Assembly: GCA_913043235.1 (NCBI GenBank)
Contig: CAJWLO010000016.1
Location: forward strand, 1-57,186
Length of the DNA: 57,186 bases
From: an uncultured Fidelibacterota bacterium
Lineage (GTDB): Bacteria; Fidelibacterota; Marinisomatia; Marinisomatales; UBA1611
Reading direction: 5' to 3'
Shown here piece after piece: positions 27,083-36,615 of the stretch; within the stretch, counting starts at the first letter, position 1; every line of letters begins with the position of its first letter. The notes beneath the pieces are model-generated. The model worked only from the letters and a program-made list of their open reading frames with translations. It had not been told where the DNA came from and searched no databases. The position numbers and the translations under genes are program-made.

Positions 27083-27586
27083 TCATCTTCCTTGACTCCA
27101 TTCTTCCACAATGCCTTTCAAACCAATAAAAAGGGCAATCAGAAATAAAATGTGAAAAAGAGTCTTATTCAGGTTCAATAAAATGCCTGACCATTGGACA
27201 TCTTTAATAAACATTATAGCCAGGATAGGAAGAAGTACACTAAGAAATAAATGATAGAGACAAATAAAAATAATTGCGTCTTTATTTCTAATTGCGATAA
27301 ATATTGAAAATGGAACCCAAAAGAATATGCCGAAGGGAATAATAAAATCGTATGAATGATTAGAACTTGGAGGTTTGATCATTATTGATCCTTGATTAAA
27401 TGTAATTATATTAGAATTCGGCTCTAAAAAGGATATTAATACAGGAACTAAAAATCTAGTATTCAGCTCTACTCGAAGAGGGCGAAATACAATAAGATAA
27501 AAAATACCGCAGGCTACTAAACTAAAGAAGACCTTGAGGAAGATAGAATATCGTCTTGGTCGCTTTTTACTGTCCATAGATACCAT
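27083..27586 (-). CDS. Exosortase-associated membrane protein
   Basis: A 167-aa protein with about four membrane helices. It starts inside the exosortase gene (about 70 bases of overlap), the arrangement seen for small partner proteins of Bacteroidota exosortases (XrtF-type loci). No catalytic motif is visible. The partner role is inferred from position and topology. Confidence 0.6.
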   Translation of the reverse strand: MVSMDSKKRPRRYSIFLKVFFSLVACGIFYLIVFRPLRVELNTRFLVPVLISFLEPNSNIITFNQGSIMIKPPSSNHSYDFIIPFGIFFWVPFSIFIAIRNKDAIIFICLYHLFLSVLLPILAIMFIKDVQWSGILLNLNKTLFHILFLIALFIGLKGIVEEWSQGR

Positions 27587-28083
27587 AGTCCTAGCATAAC
27601 TGGGTAAAGAAAAACAAAAGCACTAATTTTATGAAATGTCAACCAATGATTTGAAAGATATACTTTTACCAAAGCAAATCCCATAATACGTATTATATTG
27701 GCTAAATAAATAACGAAAATACCACCAAAAATCACCAACAGTTTAGGTTTGGTTTTGTTACCTCCGTATGCAAGAATAAAAGCACAGTGAATCCCCATCA
27801 GAGTCAAGCCATTACAGCCGTTAACTATCTCCACACCACCATATCCTTTTACAACAATAATCGTGCCCCACGAATCTGTTGGCCATCCTATAAAATTCAA
27901 GCATTTAGCAGCAAGAAAAGCACCAGATTCACAAAGAAATAGATCCAACCTGCCATCAGGGAGAATAAGATAGTCGTAGGCCAGCTGCATAATTAAGCAG
28001 ACAGCGCTGACCTTGATTAAAAAATAAAATACGGGGGAAGAAGTAAATTTATTTTTTATGCTGGTCACGGATTTTCCGTACAA
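27517..28083 (-). CDS. Exosortase/archaeosortase family transpeptidase
   Basis: About 185 aa with roughly five membrane helices. The catalytic Cys is in VNGCNGLTLMGI near residue 89, followed by the conserved Arg in ANIIRIMGF near 134 and the His in TFHKISAFVFLY near 150. These three residues form the exosortase catalytic set. The size and motifs resemble the single-domain XrtF-type enzymes of Bacteroidota. Translation starts at TTG (28083) or, more likely, GTG (28068), both inside the end of the 58-aa gene. The enzyme would cleave and reattach short C-terminal sorting tails at the membrane. Confidence 0.82.
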   Translation of the reverse strand: MYGKSVTSIKNKFTSSPVFYFLIKVSAVCLIMQLAYDYLILPDGRLDLFLCESGAFLAAKCLNFIGWPTDSWGTIIVVKGYGGVEIVNGCNGLTLMGIHCAFILAYGGNKTKPKLLVIFGGIFVIYLANIIRIMGFALVKVYLSNHWLTFHKISAFVFLYPVMLGLWYLWTVKSDQDDILSSSRSSLV

Positions 28084-28225
28084 ATATTAATCCACCGGCA
28101 GCTAAAAGCCAACCAATCCCAGTAATAGGTCCCTGATCAGGAGCATCAGGAAGATCAGGTTGAGCCATTACCGTTGAGAGCAAGCCTAAAGCTATAAGTG
28201 CAGTGTTATATAATTTGTTCTTCAT
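28049..28225 (-). CDS. 58-aa exported protein with C-terminal exosortase-type sorting tail
   Basis: The ATG at 28225 gives a signal peptide (residues 1-21, cleavage after VMA), a short Pro/Asp/Gln mature part (QPDLPDAPDQ) and a C-terminal tail GPITGIGWLLAAGGLIFVRK with Arg/Lys residues after the helix. That is the classic tripartite sorting tail (short motif, hydrophobic helix, basic end), similar to the PID-CTERM tails of Bacteroidota. Only about ten residues would remain after both processings. The exosortase gene overlaps its 3' end, so this is very likely its dedicated substrate. Confidence 0.7.
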   Translation of the reverse strand: MKNKLYNTALIALGLLSTVMAQPDLPDAPDQGPITGIGWLLAAGGLIFVRKIRDQHKK

Positions 28226-28234
28226 AATCCTTTC

Positions 28235-31200
28235 TTATTTTAAGTATGTGACCTTCTGATTCAAAACTTCTTTTCCACTAATTAACTGGATAATGTAAAT
28301 ACCAGCTGATGACCTATAATCTGGGTTCCAGGATAAACTATGATAACCTGGAGGCATCACCCGGTCCACCAGAGTACTGACTTCCCGACCAGATAAATCA
28401 TACACTTTTATCAATATTGATCCGGTCTCAGGTATACTATAGCGTATCGTAGTACTGGGATTAAATGGATTGGGATATGCCGGTTTCAGAGAAAAAGTTT
28501 CTACCTGAAGTTCAGGTTCCTCAGAGTCTTGGCCAGCAGTAGCCGAAGACATAAAGATCGTAAACCTAGATTCACCTACACTGGGATAGGCGGATATCAT
28601 ATTGATGTTGTTTACAAACCCACCTTTGGGCTCCAAGATAAGGCTATACGAATTATTCTCATGCATATTAATAACTTCATGAGTTATATTATCCATGAGC
28701 ATCATCGATATGCCTGGAGGAAGTTCTGAAAAATTCCAGCTCACGGTAATATCTTCTGGTATAGTCTCAAATCCTTCATCTGTGCCAGCAAGCATCATTA
28801 CATCCAAATCCAAAGCAATATCCGCATTAAAGTCATAGGGGAGATTATTGATGGCCAGAGCCTCATCATTCATATAAAACATACTGATTAGATGATTATC
28901 ACGAGAATGGGACATCAAACGTAAAGCATCAGCAGCATCCCGTTCCACTTCCCCATAAAGATTGAAACTCATGTGTGCTGAACTGGAACGGTCAGCAGTG
29001 TTAAAAACGATAAGAGCGCTGCCAGTTGAATCTGCAGTAGTACGACCATTACCGCTACCAAATCTTCTCCGGTCACTTCTTTTAAACCTGAATCTACTTT
29101 GAGGTGGAGAATGTACCCAAAAAGCACGAAAAGGAGCCAAGCGACCTGTTGCCAGAATCCCTTCACCGATTGTACCATTATGCGCTTTATACTTTTTTTC
29201 CTGAGCATCATATACATGTATCGCCGGTCGTACATTATGTTCATTTTTATTTCTTTCGGTCATATTAGGAATATCCATAGCCACACCATAGGGATTACCT
29301 ACAAGTTTCCATTCCCCGGTAGCGATAGGTATATCTATATCATTGCTTACCTGAGCAGAGTCAATGCTTAAATCCAGTGGGAAATCATCCTCAATACCAT
29401 CAAAATTGGCATCGGCGAATGCGTACACTAAAATACCAGTTCCCGCGTAGTAAGTTGTGGTGTCTAAATTAGGAACTACCTGCCAACTGTTATCGTTCCA
29501 CGTCCATATATTGGGATCTGCATCAGGATTATCTGAACCTGGCATGCCTTGGGTATAAAGCTCTTCTAATAAGTCTCCATAGATTTTACCAGATACTGGG
29601 CTGGAAATCATACGGAAGCCAGTCTCACCACTAATAGTGATCTTGGTCGCATTGGCAGTTATGGAAAAAGTTTGTGTGGATGTTCCACCATTACCATCAT
29701 TGGCGGTCAGAGTCACATCGTGCAGACCCACATCATCAGATCCCGGGACACCTGAAAGAGTGTTATTGTTTATTGTCAGCCAACTTGGGCTGGTAGATGA
29801 TACGGTTACCACATCTCCATCTATATCATGAGTCTGAATTGTATAACTATAGTTGACACCTTGATTAATTTCAATTACATGTTGAGAAGTAATTGTTGGA
29901 GGATCATTTACTGGTGCTATAGTAATATTTACTGTAGCTGGTTCTGATGTTAATTCTCCATCTGATGCTGTAAAAGTAAAACTATCAGTACCATGGTAAT
30001 TTGCATTGGGAGTATAGGTCACTTCGGCACCAGTTCCCCCACCATTATTGATGACCCGGAAATTGTCCACAGCACCATAATCACCATTTCCAGTATGGAG
30101 CCAGGCTATCCCATATTGAGTGATATCACCAGCTGGTAGACCTCCGCCCGAAACCGGGTTGGCGTTCCATTGGACCCCATCTCTCCAGTCATAACCATTG
30201 GGCGCACCCGCCAAAGACACATACCAGTTGTCAGAGTCTACGTTTACACTAACATCCACTTCCCAATCCGTGACTTGGCTTTGGTTCATACCTCCATGAT
30301 CATCATCAGCCATTCCAAACTGACCACTGGCATACCATGTGCCGTCAACTATGGCAACAAATCTAGCGCCGAGAGTTGTATTGGCAGCCCAATCGATAGT
30401 GAATACAATATCCCCGCGATCAGAACTCCTAATAATATTATTATTGGCTTTAGTTACAGCATATTTGGAACTGGATTGACCATAATTGTTACGTATGAAA
30501 TAGTTATCCCCATCAGGAGTGCTCAAGCCAGTTGGTTGAACTGCAACATGGGGTCCAACATATATACCGTTATTCATCCAAGCACTACTTCCTTCCCAAC
30601 GTGTACTTGAAAGGGACAACTGGACGTTAATGCCACTTGGATCTAAAAAGTTTGAAGTGCTGTGGGTTACTGGAGCACTACCACTATTTAAACTCGCAGT
30701 ACCATATTGTGGGCTAGATGCCAAAACATAAGTCAGGGCATTGCCTTCAACGTCACTTCCTGCAAGCGTAATTGTTTTTGCCAAATCCTCATTACTTGAT
30801 GCAGATTGTGCGGTAGCAATAGGGGCATCATTTACTGGTATTATAGTAATATTTACTGTTGCTGATTCTGATGTTAATTCTCCATCTGATACTTTAAAGG
30901 TAAAACTATCATTACCATGATAATTTGCATTAGGTGTATAAGAAACATTGGCCCCATTTAAAGTCGCAGTACCATTGGTTGGATTAGTTGCCAATGTATA
31001 AGTCAAGGCATCGCCGTCAATATCATTTCCAGCTAAGACAATTGTTTGTGCAGTATCTTCGTTTCCTGTTACGGATTGTGCTGTGACTGTGGGAGCGGTA
31101 TTTGATGGTGCAGAAGAACTTATAATATTTACCCAACCATTTCCTGTACTCACATTTTCAGAATTAATTTGATTATTTCCACTGTTATATGATCCTGCAC

Positions 31201-32311
31201 CACCGCCAGCTTGATTTCCATATGAGCCACGGTCGCCACCGCCACCAGAGTAACCGCCTCCGCCACCTGCGCCCATATTATCGGAACCACCACCGCCGCC
31301 GCCGCCGAAACCGCCATCACCGCCTTCATCATGACCATCATTATAGCGTATACCTCCAGTACCACCCTGCAGAGGTCTTAAACCTCCTCCTGCTGATCCA
31401 TATCCTACAGTACTTGCATTGTAATTAGTACTATTATTACCCGCAGTGCCATTTGTTAACCATCCTGCACCACCGCCAGCCCAATAGCTCCAGCCACCAT
31501 GATTAGATCTACCACCATTTCCATTAGTACCACCATTTGACAATTGATTTCCGCCGTCTCCGCTTGTTGTGATATTTGCATGTATTCTAGTACTATTATT
31601 TCTTCCACCACCGCCACCTCCGCCAGCAGCAATTAATAAATTATTTGTACCAGATATCCAGATGAAACTACCGCCTCCGCCACCAGGTGCAGCATTATCT
31701 TGATTAGTAGCTCGTGTATTTTCACCTTTTTGCCCAACTATAATTTTTAATATATCACCTTGCGTCAAAGAAAAATCTCCACTCATTGAAGCCCCTTCGC
31801 CTCCATGATAGTCAGATGAATATAATTGGGTACCACCGGCCGCTCCTATAGCTTCAATTCTATAGATACCTGTTGAAGGAACTGTCCAAGTTTGTATTCC
31901 ACTTGCGACTGTTACAGTTCCTTCTAGATTTGTTCCTGAATAAGCACTATTTGCTTGTGATTGACTGGGACCATATCTGCCTGATTGCCCACAGTTAGTG
32001 AACTGATATGTTGTCCCACCATCCCTTGAAAGGGAAATTATATCGACATATTCAGCATTGTTATTGGTTGTATTAAAAGACGTAATATTATTATTCTGGG
32101 CAGGATGCTCTCCATCTCGAAAGTTATCCATGAATGTTGGTTGGGAGACAGTTTGTTCTATCTGTCCATCTAATATCATTCCATTATTATCTCTAATCAC
32201 TTTTTCTCGAGATGAATCAGTGAATACAAATCCAATAGTAAAAATAGAAAATGCTAAATATCTAGAGATTAAATTTTTTAATTCCATATTCAATTTTCGT
32301 TCTCTTTTCAT
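28235..32311 (-). CDS. Giant T9SS-exported surface protein with Gly-rich, cadherin-like and Ig-like domains
   Basis: About 1358 aa. An N-terminal signal region is followed by a Gly-rich domain (about residues 140-400) that starts with a beta strand TWTVPSTGIYRIEAIGAAGG and contains long Gly tracts. Then come two cadherin-like repeats (NTAPTVTAQSVTGNEDTAQT; FTFKVSDGELTSESATVNIT), the second interrupted by an inserted domain of about 190 residues, and a putative Ig domain (WLTINNNTLSGVPGSDDVG). The C-terminus is a T9SS type A sorting domain (AYPNPFNPSTTIRYSIPE...GYHSLSWNP...IYIIQLISG). The first ATG after an in-frame TTG was taken as start. It is probably a surface adhesin or matrix protein; the exosortase unit lies 10 bp downstream. 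Confidence 0.85.
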   Translation of the reverse strand: MKRERKLNMELKNLISRYLAFSIFTIGFVFTDSSREKVIRDNNGMILDGQIEQTVSQPTFMDNFRDGEHPAQNNNITSFNTTNNNAEYVDIISLSRDGGTTYQFTNCGQSGRYGPSQSQANSAYSGTNLEGTVTVASGIQTWTVPSTGIYRIEAIGAAGGTQLYSSDYHGGEGASMSGDFSLTQGDILKIIVGQKGENTRATNQDNAAPGGGGGSFIWISGTNNLLIAAGGGGGGGRNNSTRIHANITTSGDGGNQLSNGGTNGNGGRSNHGGWSYWAGGGAGWLTNGTAGNNSTNYNASTVGYGSAGGGLRPLQGGTGGIRYNDGHDEGGDGGFGGGGGGGSDNMGAGGGGGYSGGGGDRGSYGNQAGGGAGSYNSGNNQINSENVSTGNGWVNIISSSAPSNTAPTVTAQSVTGNEDTAQTIVLAGNDIDGDALTYTLATNPTNGTATLNGANVSYTPNANYHGNDSFTFKVSDGELTSESATVNITIIPVNDAPIATAQSASSNEDLAKTITLAGSDVEGNALTYVLASSPQYGTASLNSGSAPVTHSTSNFLDPSGINVQLSLSSTRWEGSSAWMNNGIYVGPHVAVQPTGLSTPDGDNYFIRNNYGQSSSKYAVTKANNNIIRSSDRGDIVFTIDWAANTTLGARFVAIVDGTWYASGQFGMADDDHGGMNQSQVTDWEVDVSVNVDSDNWYVSLAGAPNGYDWRDGVQWNANPVSGGGLPAGDITQYGIAWLHTGNGDYGAVDNFRVINNGGGTGAEVTYTPNANYHGTDSFTFTASDGELTSEPATVNITIAPVNDPPTITSQHVIEINQGVNYSYTIQTHDIDGDVVTVSSTSPSWLTINNNTLSGVPGSDDVGLHDVTLTANDGNGGTSTQTFSITANATKITISGETGFRMISSPVSGKIYGDLLEELYTQGMPGSDNPDADPNIWTWNDNSWQVVPNLDTTTYYAGTGILVYAFADANFDGIEDDFPLDLSIDSAQVSNDIDIPIATGEWKLVGNPYGVAMDIPNMTERNKNEHNVRPAIHVYDAQEKKYKAHNGTIGEGILATGRLAPFRAFWVHSPPQSRFRFKRSDRRRFGSGNGRTTADSTGSALIVFNTADRSSSAHMSFNLYGEVERDAADALRLMSHSRDNHLISMFYMNDEALAINNLPYDFNADIALDLDVMMLAGTDEGFETIPEDITVSWNFSELPPGISMMLMDNITHEVINMHENNSYSLILEPKGGFVNNINMISAYPSVGESRFTIFMSSATAGQDSEEPELQVETFSLKPAYPNPFNPSTTIRYSIPETGSILIKVYDLSGREVSTLVDRVMPPGYHSLSWNPDYRSSAGIYIIQLISGKEVLNQKVTYLK

Positions 32312-32479
32312 CAAATATTCTTCGTCTTTTTAGACTTACTTAAAGATTCTATGTGTAAGACACCACAATAATCATGCCAAAATAAAAAAAATCTAATCTT
32401 TATTTTTTCTCGTCAATAATTACTATAATGTAATTACAGTTTCAAGTATGCATTTCGTAACATAACGATACATTATTTT

Positions 32480-32502
32480 TAAATGTTTCATAATGAGACA
32501 TT
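32480..32502. promoter_or_regulatory. Operator-like inverted repeat
   Basis: The sequence AAATGTTTCAT-A-ATGAGACATTT has 11-bp arms with a single mismatch. It lies about 170 bp upstream of the surface-protein start and could bind a regulator. Confidence 0.35.
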
Positions 32503-32587
32503 TTATTAGATAATGTAATTATTTTATATATATCGGAATTTTGAAAATAATTGAATAGCAGTATTCAACCATGGAAGATCTTAGAAT

Positions 32588-32740
32588 ATGGTAAATATGC
32601 TTAGAACGCTGATCTCTCCCAAATGCGTTACGGCCTCAATAAAAATCATTCTAAAAGAACTATCTGTTCAATTTAGTAGAATTGCCGAGGTAAATCTAGG
32701 TGAAATTTTCAATATTAATTCTAAAATTATACCCTATTAA
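32588..32740 (+). pseudogene. Remnant of an N-terminal domain like that of small HTH/AraC-type regulators
   Basis: The 50-codon frame reads SPKCVTASIKIILKELSVQF then EVNLGEIFN. This resembles the domain at the N-terminus of some AraC-type proteins (pattern C-x-x-x-V-K-x-x-L-x-x-L-G ... V-x-L-G-E-V). A stop follows; translation in the same frame past the stop gives HLKKIG, the next expected element. It is probably a decayed gene. The resemblance is from memory and is weak. Confidence 0.3.
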
Positions 32741-32773
32741 CATCCTCAGCATTTGAAGAAGATTGGACCTATT

Positions 32774-33031
32774 TCAAATCAAGGAAAGGAGTACTTTCTT
32801 TAGGAAACCTAGGAGAATAAAAGCCACAATTGGAGAAAAATCTACGCCCATGGATGTAATCGGGATCGCCTCCCGGATAGGTTTCAGTACTGGTTCAGTA
32901 GTATCATTCAACAGGCGTACCCACTGGCTATAGGGATTATGGGGTACCCAGCTTAAAATCACACGGATAATAATTAATAGCTGGATTATATCAAAAGCGG
33001 TACTGATCAGCCTGAAAAGGAGAAAATTCAT
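32774..33031 (-). CDS. YggT family membrane protein
   Basis: An 85-aa protein with two membrane segments. The family motif SWVPHNPYSQWVRLLNDTTEPVLKPIR, with the conserved PxLxPxR, is clear. YggT proteins act in cell division or osmotic balance in some bacteria. It is divergent from the DUF885 gene. Confidence 0.9.
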   Translation of the reverse strand: MNFLLFRLISTAFDIIQLLIIIRVILSWVPHNPYSQWVRLLNDTTEPVLKPIREAIPITSMGVDFSPIVAFILLGFLKKVLLSLI

Positions 33032-33244
33032 TTTGTATCTAGTATTAAATCACTATTCAAATCTACTTCCATCTTGAGTACTGTAAAAAGACCATTCAAA
33101 TAGATAGGTAATCTTGATATTTTTTTATTGACGAAAATAGTCTTTGAACTTTATTTATCTTTATATACTAATTTTGCCCATGTTTTACATAAATTGGAAA
33201 CCCGGTCAACTAACGGGCTCAATCAGCAGCAAAGAAAAGCTACC

Positions 33245-34906
33245 ATGGCATTTAATCCCTGTACAACCGGCGCAGTCTGTTTCACGTTGATTGTGAGCAG
33301 CGCCTCCATCGAAGCAAAAAATCACGCTAATCCTCCCGGCTATGAGGAATTTATCCATTTATTCAGCGATTGGCGAAAGTTCGAAAATCCTTCTCTATTG
33401 AATGGTGCGCCGGATTATACAGCAAAACGTTTCGCCAAGGATCACCAGATATTCCAGGAACTGGAAACGCGCCTGAACAAAATCGAAATTGGCGACTGGC
33501 CCATTCCCTTCCAAGTTGACTGGTATATCACCCGGGCAGAAATGAATGGATATGACTTTAACTATCGAATCCTTAAGCCTTGGGTTCGGGATCCCGCTTT
33601 TTACCAGACTGTCTGGATGCATCAAAGCGATGTCCCAGCCCATGAAGGCCCGACTAATCATGCCACTCTAGAGTTCTGGTCTTATCGGTTTCCGCTTAGT
33701 ATTGATGAAGAAAATCGTTTATCCAAAGATCTGAAGGTTATCTCACCACTGCTTAATCAGGCCCGTGGAAATCTAACTGGTAATGCTCGGGATCTGTGGA
33801 TTGCCAGTATTGAAAATTTTAAAGAACAAACCAAGAATCTGGACAGGATTACCGAAAAAACTATGCCTTTTAATCATCAATCGGAACTTGCCGCTGCAAT
33901 AAAAGACGCACAAATAGCTACAGCAGATTTCACATCTTGGCTAGAAAAGCAGGCTTTGGATAAAACCGGCCCTTCAGGGATCGGGAAAAAAAACTATACC
34001 TGGTATCAGCAAAATGTTCACCTGTTGCCCCTGACCTGGGAAAAGGAGGTGCAACTTTTACAACGTGAACTAGACCGAGCTTGGTCTTCTCTCAAATTGG
34101 AGGAACATCGTAATCGGGACCTACCGCCCATGAAAGCTGCCAATACACCGGAAGAATTCGCCCAACTTACGGAGAACGGTGTAAAGCGTTTTATGAATTT
34201 CCTAAAAGAAAAACAGATCATGCCGATCAAACCAAATATGGAACCTGCCCTTAGGGAACATATGGGTGAATTTGTTCCAAATGATAAGCGTAATTTCTTT
34301 TTGATCGGTATGCATTACGACCCTGTGCCCCTTTACTGCCATTTTATCCACTGGTTTGATCTGGCCCAGATGCGGGACGAACCACACGAAAGTCCTGTCC
34401 GTAGTGGACCGCTGCTCTACAATATTTTTGATTCCAAGAACGAAGGCATTGCAACCGGCGTGGAAGAAATGTTCATGCACGCTGGACTTTATGAGGATAG
34501 CCCCCGCTCCAGAGAGATTGTCTGGATCATGATTGCTCAGCGTGCTGCCCGGGGACTTGGCTCACTCTACGCTCACGCCAATGAAATATCTATGGCGGAA
34601 GCTAGCCAGGTGCATGTAAAATGGACACCCCGAGGTTGGATGAAGCGGGAACCTCATTTGTTACAATTTGAGCAGCACCTTTATCTGCGCCAGCCTGGCT
34701 ATGGCACCTGTTATATAACCGGAAAATATTTGATTGAAAGACTCATTACTGAATGGTCACAAAAGCTGGAAGAAAAAGGGGAGAAATTTGTGATGAAAGA
34801 TTTTTTTCAGATCTTTAATAATACCGGAAATATTCCTGTAGAACTGGTGCGCTGGGAAATGACAGGGAATAACGATGGCTTGAAAATACTGCGAAAGAAC
34901 GATTAG
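33245..34906 (+). CDS. DUF885 family exported protein, metallopeptidase-like
   Basis: About 553 aa from the ATG at 33245, which starts a signal peptide (CTTGAVCFTLIVSSASIEA). An upstream in-frame TTG (33128) would add 39 residues without a clear signal and is less likely. DUF885 motifs are GIGKKNYTWYQQNVHLLPLT near residue 280 and a metal-site region GIATGVEEMFMHAGL, followed later by LRQPGYGTCYITGK, the Pro-Gly-Tyr segment usual in the family. DUF885 includes peptidase-like enzymes related to M2/M32 zinc peptidases; in this copy the usual EGWAxY is replaced by ATGVEEM, so activity is uncertain. Confidence 0.78.
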   Translation: MAFNPCTTGAVCFTLIVSSASIEAKNHANPPGYEEFIHLFSDWRKFENPSLLNGAPDYTAKRFAKDHQIFQELETRLNKIEIGDWPIPFQVDWYITRAEMNGYDFNYRILKPWVRDPAFYQTVWMHQSDVPAHEGPTNHATLEFWSYRFPLSIDEENRLSKDLKVISPLLNQARGNLTGNARDLWIASIENFKEQTKNLDRITEKTMPFNHQSELAAAIKDAQIATADFTSWLEKQALDKTGPSGIGKKNYTWYQQNVHLLPLTWEKEVQLLQRELDRAWSSLKLEEHRNRDLPPMKAANTPEEFAQLTENGVKRFMNFLKEKQIMPIKPNMEPALREHMGEFVPNDKRNFFLIGMHYDPVPLYCHFIHWFDLAQMRDEPHESPVRSGPLLYNIFDSKNEGIATGVEEMFMHAGLYEDSPRSREIVWIMIAQRAARGLGSLYAHANEISMAEASQVHVKWTPRGWMKREPHLLQFEQHLYLRQPGYGTCYITGKYLIERLITEWSQKLEEKGEKFVMKDFFQIFNNTGNIPVELVRWEMTGNNDGLKILRKND

Positions 34907-35022
34907 CTATGCATTATCTGATACTACCCTTAATGATAGTATTCTTGTTCCTACAGCTTTTCCACAGATGATTACTGGATTTCTGACAGAAATATTTATA
35001 TCAGATTAGATAACATCCCAGT

Positions 35023-36438
35023 TTATTTTAATAATTTAATTGATCGGGTAGATGCAAATCCCCCCTGGATCATATTGAGCATATATACACCGGAAGAGAC
35101 AGTTTTGTTCAGAGTATTTTTCCCATCCCATGAAAAATTGTGAACACCGGGATTTAGTCTTTGATTAACCAGTGTACGCACCCTGCGCCCCTGGGCATCA
35201 TAAATCACTAATGATACCTTTTCTGTTATCCGAGTCACGATACGGATGTGACAGTTTTCATTGAAAGGATTTGGGTATAAACTTGTAATCCCAGGAGAAA
35301 TGGGTTGAGTACTTGTTATTTCACCAGTGGTATCCAAAGCCATGCCCAGAGTTGTTAAAAAACCTTCCATCTCTATCAGAAGTCCAGTGGATACTCGGAT
35401 ATGCTGAGGCATATCCCATCCAGTTCGTACATTAAAACCCTGATCAGCGAGTGTTTCAACAACCTGTTCTGCATTTACACCGCAATCGACCATTATAAAA
35501 CTCGTCTCTGATGGTATATAATCCAATCCTAAATTCGTAAAACCAGTATATAGCATAGTTTTTGATGCAGCATTCAAATTTAGGGTAGCATTCACATGTT
35601 CAGAATCATTCAGAGCAGAGATCGCAGCAGCATGAGATGGGCGAGATACTGTGGCGTAAAGCTGCACACCCTCTATCTGATCAGTGATTTCTGCCGAAGC
35701 CAACGTGTATCCAATCCTGGCCCCAGCAAGACCAAATACTTTGGAGAAGGTCCGGACTACAATAACTGAATAACCTTCATTTATATAGGAAATGGCACTC
35801 TCAAAATTCTCGTTATCAACATATTCAAAATATGCTTCGTCAACACACACAGCTATTCCTTCCGGGATTTGACCCATAAAAGAAGCTAAATCATCTTTAT
35901 GGATAATTTTTCCCAGAGGATTGTTAGGATTCACAAGAGAAATTAGTTTTGTATTATCCGTAATGGCGGCAAGGATTGCTGTAAGGTCAATAATATGATT
36001 TTCATCCACGGGGATATAGACGGCGGCCCCACCATTGGCAATGGCCTCTGTAGCAATTTGACTGTAAGATGGTTGCGCCAAAATAACTTCATCACCAGGG
36101 CCAATAAAGGCATCTGCCACTTTCTGAATCATTTCTGTCGCCCCTGCACCAACACAAACCTGCTCTGTATCTAGCCCAAGATGATCTGCTATGACTGATT
36201 CCAAATTTGTGTTTTGCCAATCCGGATACCGATGAGCCAAGGCTGCTTCATCCCTAAGAGCCTGCAGCGCCATTGGAGAGGGACCCAGGGGATTTTCATT
36301 ATAACAGATCCGGCCGGTGTAGTCCTGCGGCTCTTCCAGAAAAAAAGGTCGGGCCTGAATACGACCCGCGCCGGGCAGTACCATAAAACTCAGTAAACTG
36401 ACTGATTTGAGAAAATCCCTGCGCCTAATACTTTGCAT
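35023..36438 (-). CDS. Tat-exported histidinol-phosphate aminotransferase-like protein with T9SS tail
   Basis: The ATG at 36438 follows an in-frame TTG. The protein (about 471 aa) starts with a twin-arginine signal RRRDFLKSVSLLSFMVLPG. A class I/II PLP aminotransferase fold follows (CYNENPLGPSPMAL; GAGATEMIQ; LVNPNNPLGK; VDEAYFEYVD; RTFSKVFGLAGARIGY, where the Lys binds PLP). The last 85 residues are a T9SS type A sorting domain (LYPNPFNENCHIRIV ... GVYMLNMIQGG). The fold is of the HisC/Cob-type branch. It should be folded with PLP, exported by Tat and then moved across the outer membrane by T9SS. Confidence 0.88.
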   Translation of the reverse strand: MQSIRRRDFLKSVSLLSFMVLPGAGRIQARPFFLEEPQDYTGRICYNENPLGPSPMALQALRDEAALAHRYPDWQNTNLESVIADHLGLDTEQVCVGAGATEMIQKVADAFIGPGDEVILAQPSYSQIATEAIANGGAAVYIPVDENHIIDLTAILAAITDNTKLISLVNPNNPLGKIIHKDDLASFMGQIPEGIAVCVDEAYFEYVDNENFESAISYINEGYSVIVVRTFSKVFGLAGARIGYTLASAEITDQIEGVQLYATVSRPSHAAAISALNDSEHVNATLNLNAASKTMLYTGFTNLGLDYIPSETSFIMVDCGVNAEQVVETLADQGFNVRTGWDMPQHIRVSTGLLIEMEGFLTTLGMALDTTGEITSTQPISPGITSLYPNPFNENCHIRIVTRITEKVSLVIYDAQGRRVRTLVNQRLNPGVHNFSWDGKNTLNKTVSSGVYMLNMIQGGFASTRSIKLLK

Positions 36439-36615
36439 TATTATATTGCTCAATGATGAGAATCAAAAATTAAAAAAGGCGACATAACCATCATCTGTTT
36501 CATTCATTACTAAGGTTAATCTTAATTGAGCACATAACAAAACTGTTTAAAATATAATGGTTTTGATAAATAATATTAGTTAAATGTGACAACTATTATA
36601 GAATTATATCCAATA

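Larger units (their letters stand above)
32312..32773. other. Long intergenic region
   Basis: It holds the promoter region of the giant surface protein, an inverted repeat AAATGTTTCAT/ATGAGACATTT at 32480-32502 with one mismatch, and a gene remnant on the plus strand at 32588-32740. No intact gene is seen. Confidence 0.5.

Noticed and set aside
28529-30610. Several plus-strand frames opposite the giant surface protein
   Set aside because: Shadows of its coding sequence.
31150-31428. Frames rich in Val/Ala or His/Arg opposite the Gly-rich region
   Set aside because: Artefacts of the Gly codon repeats in other frames.
34909-34971. 20-codon hydrophobic frame after the DUF885 gene
   Set aside because: Too short, no ribosome site; likely chance.
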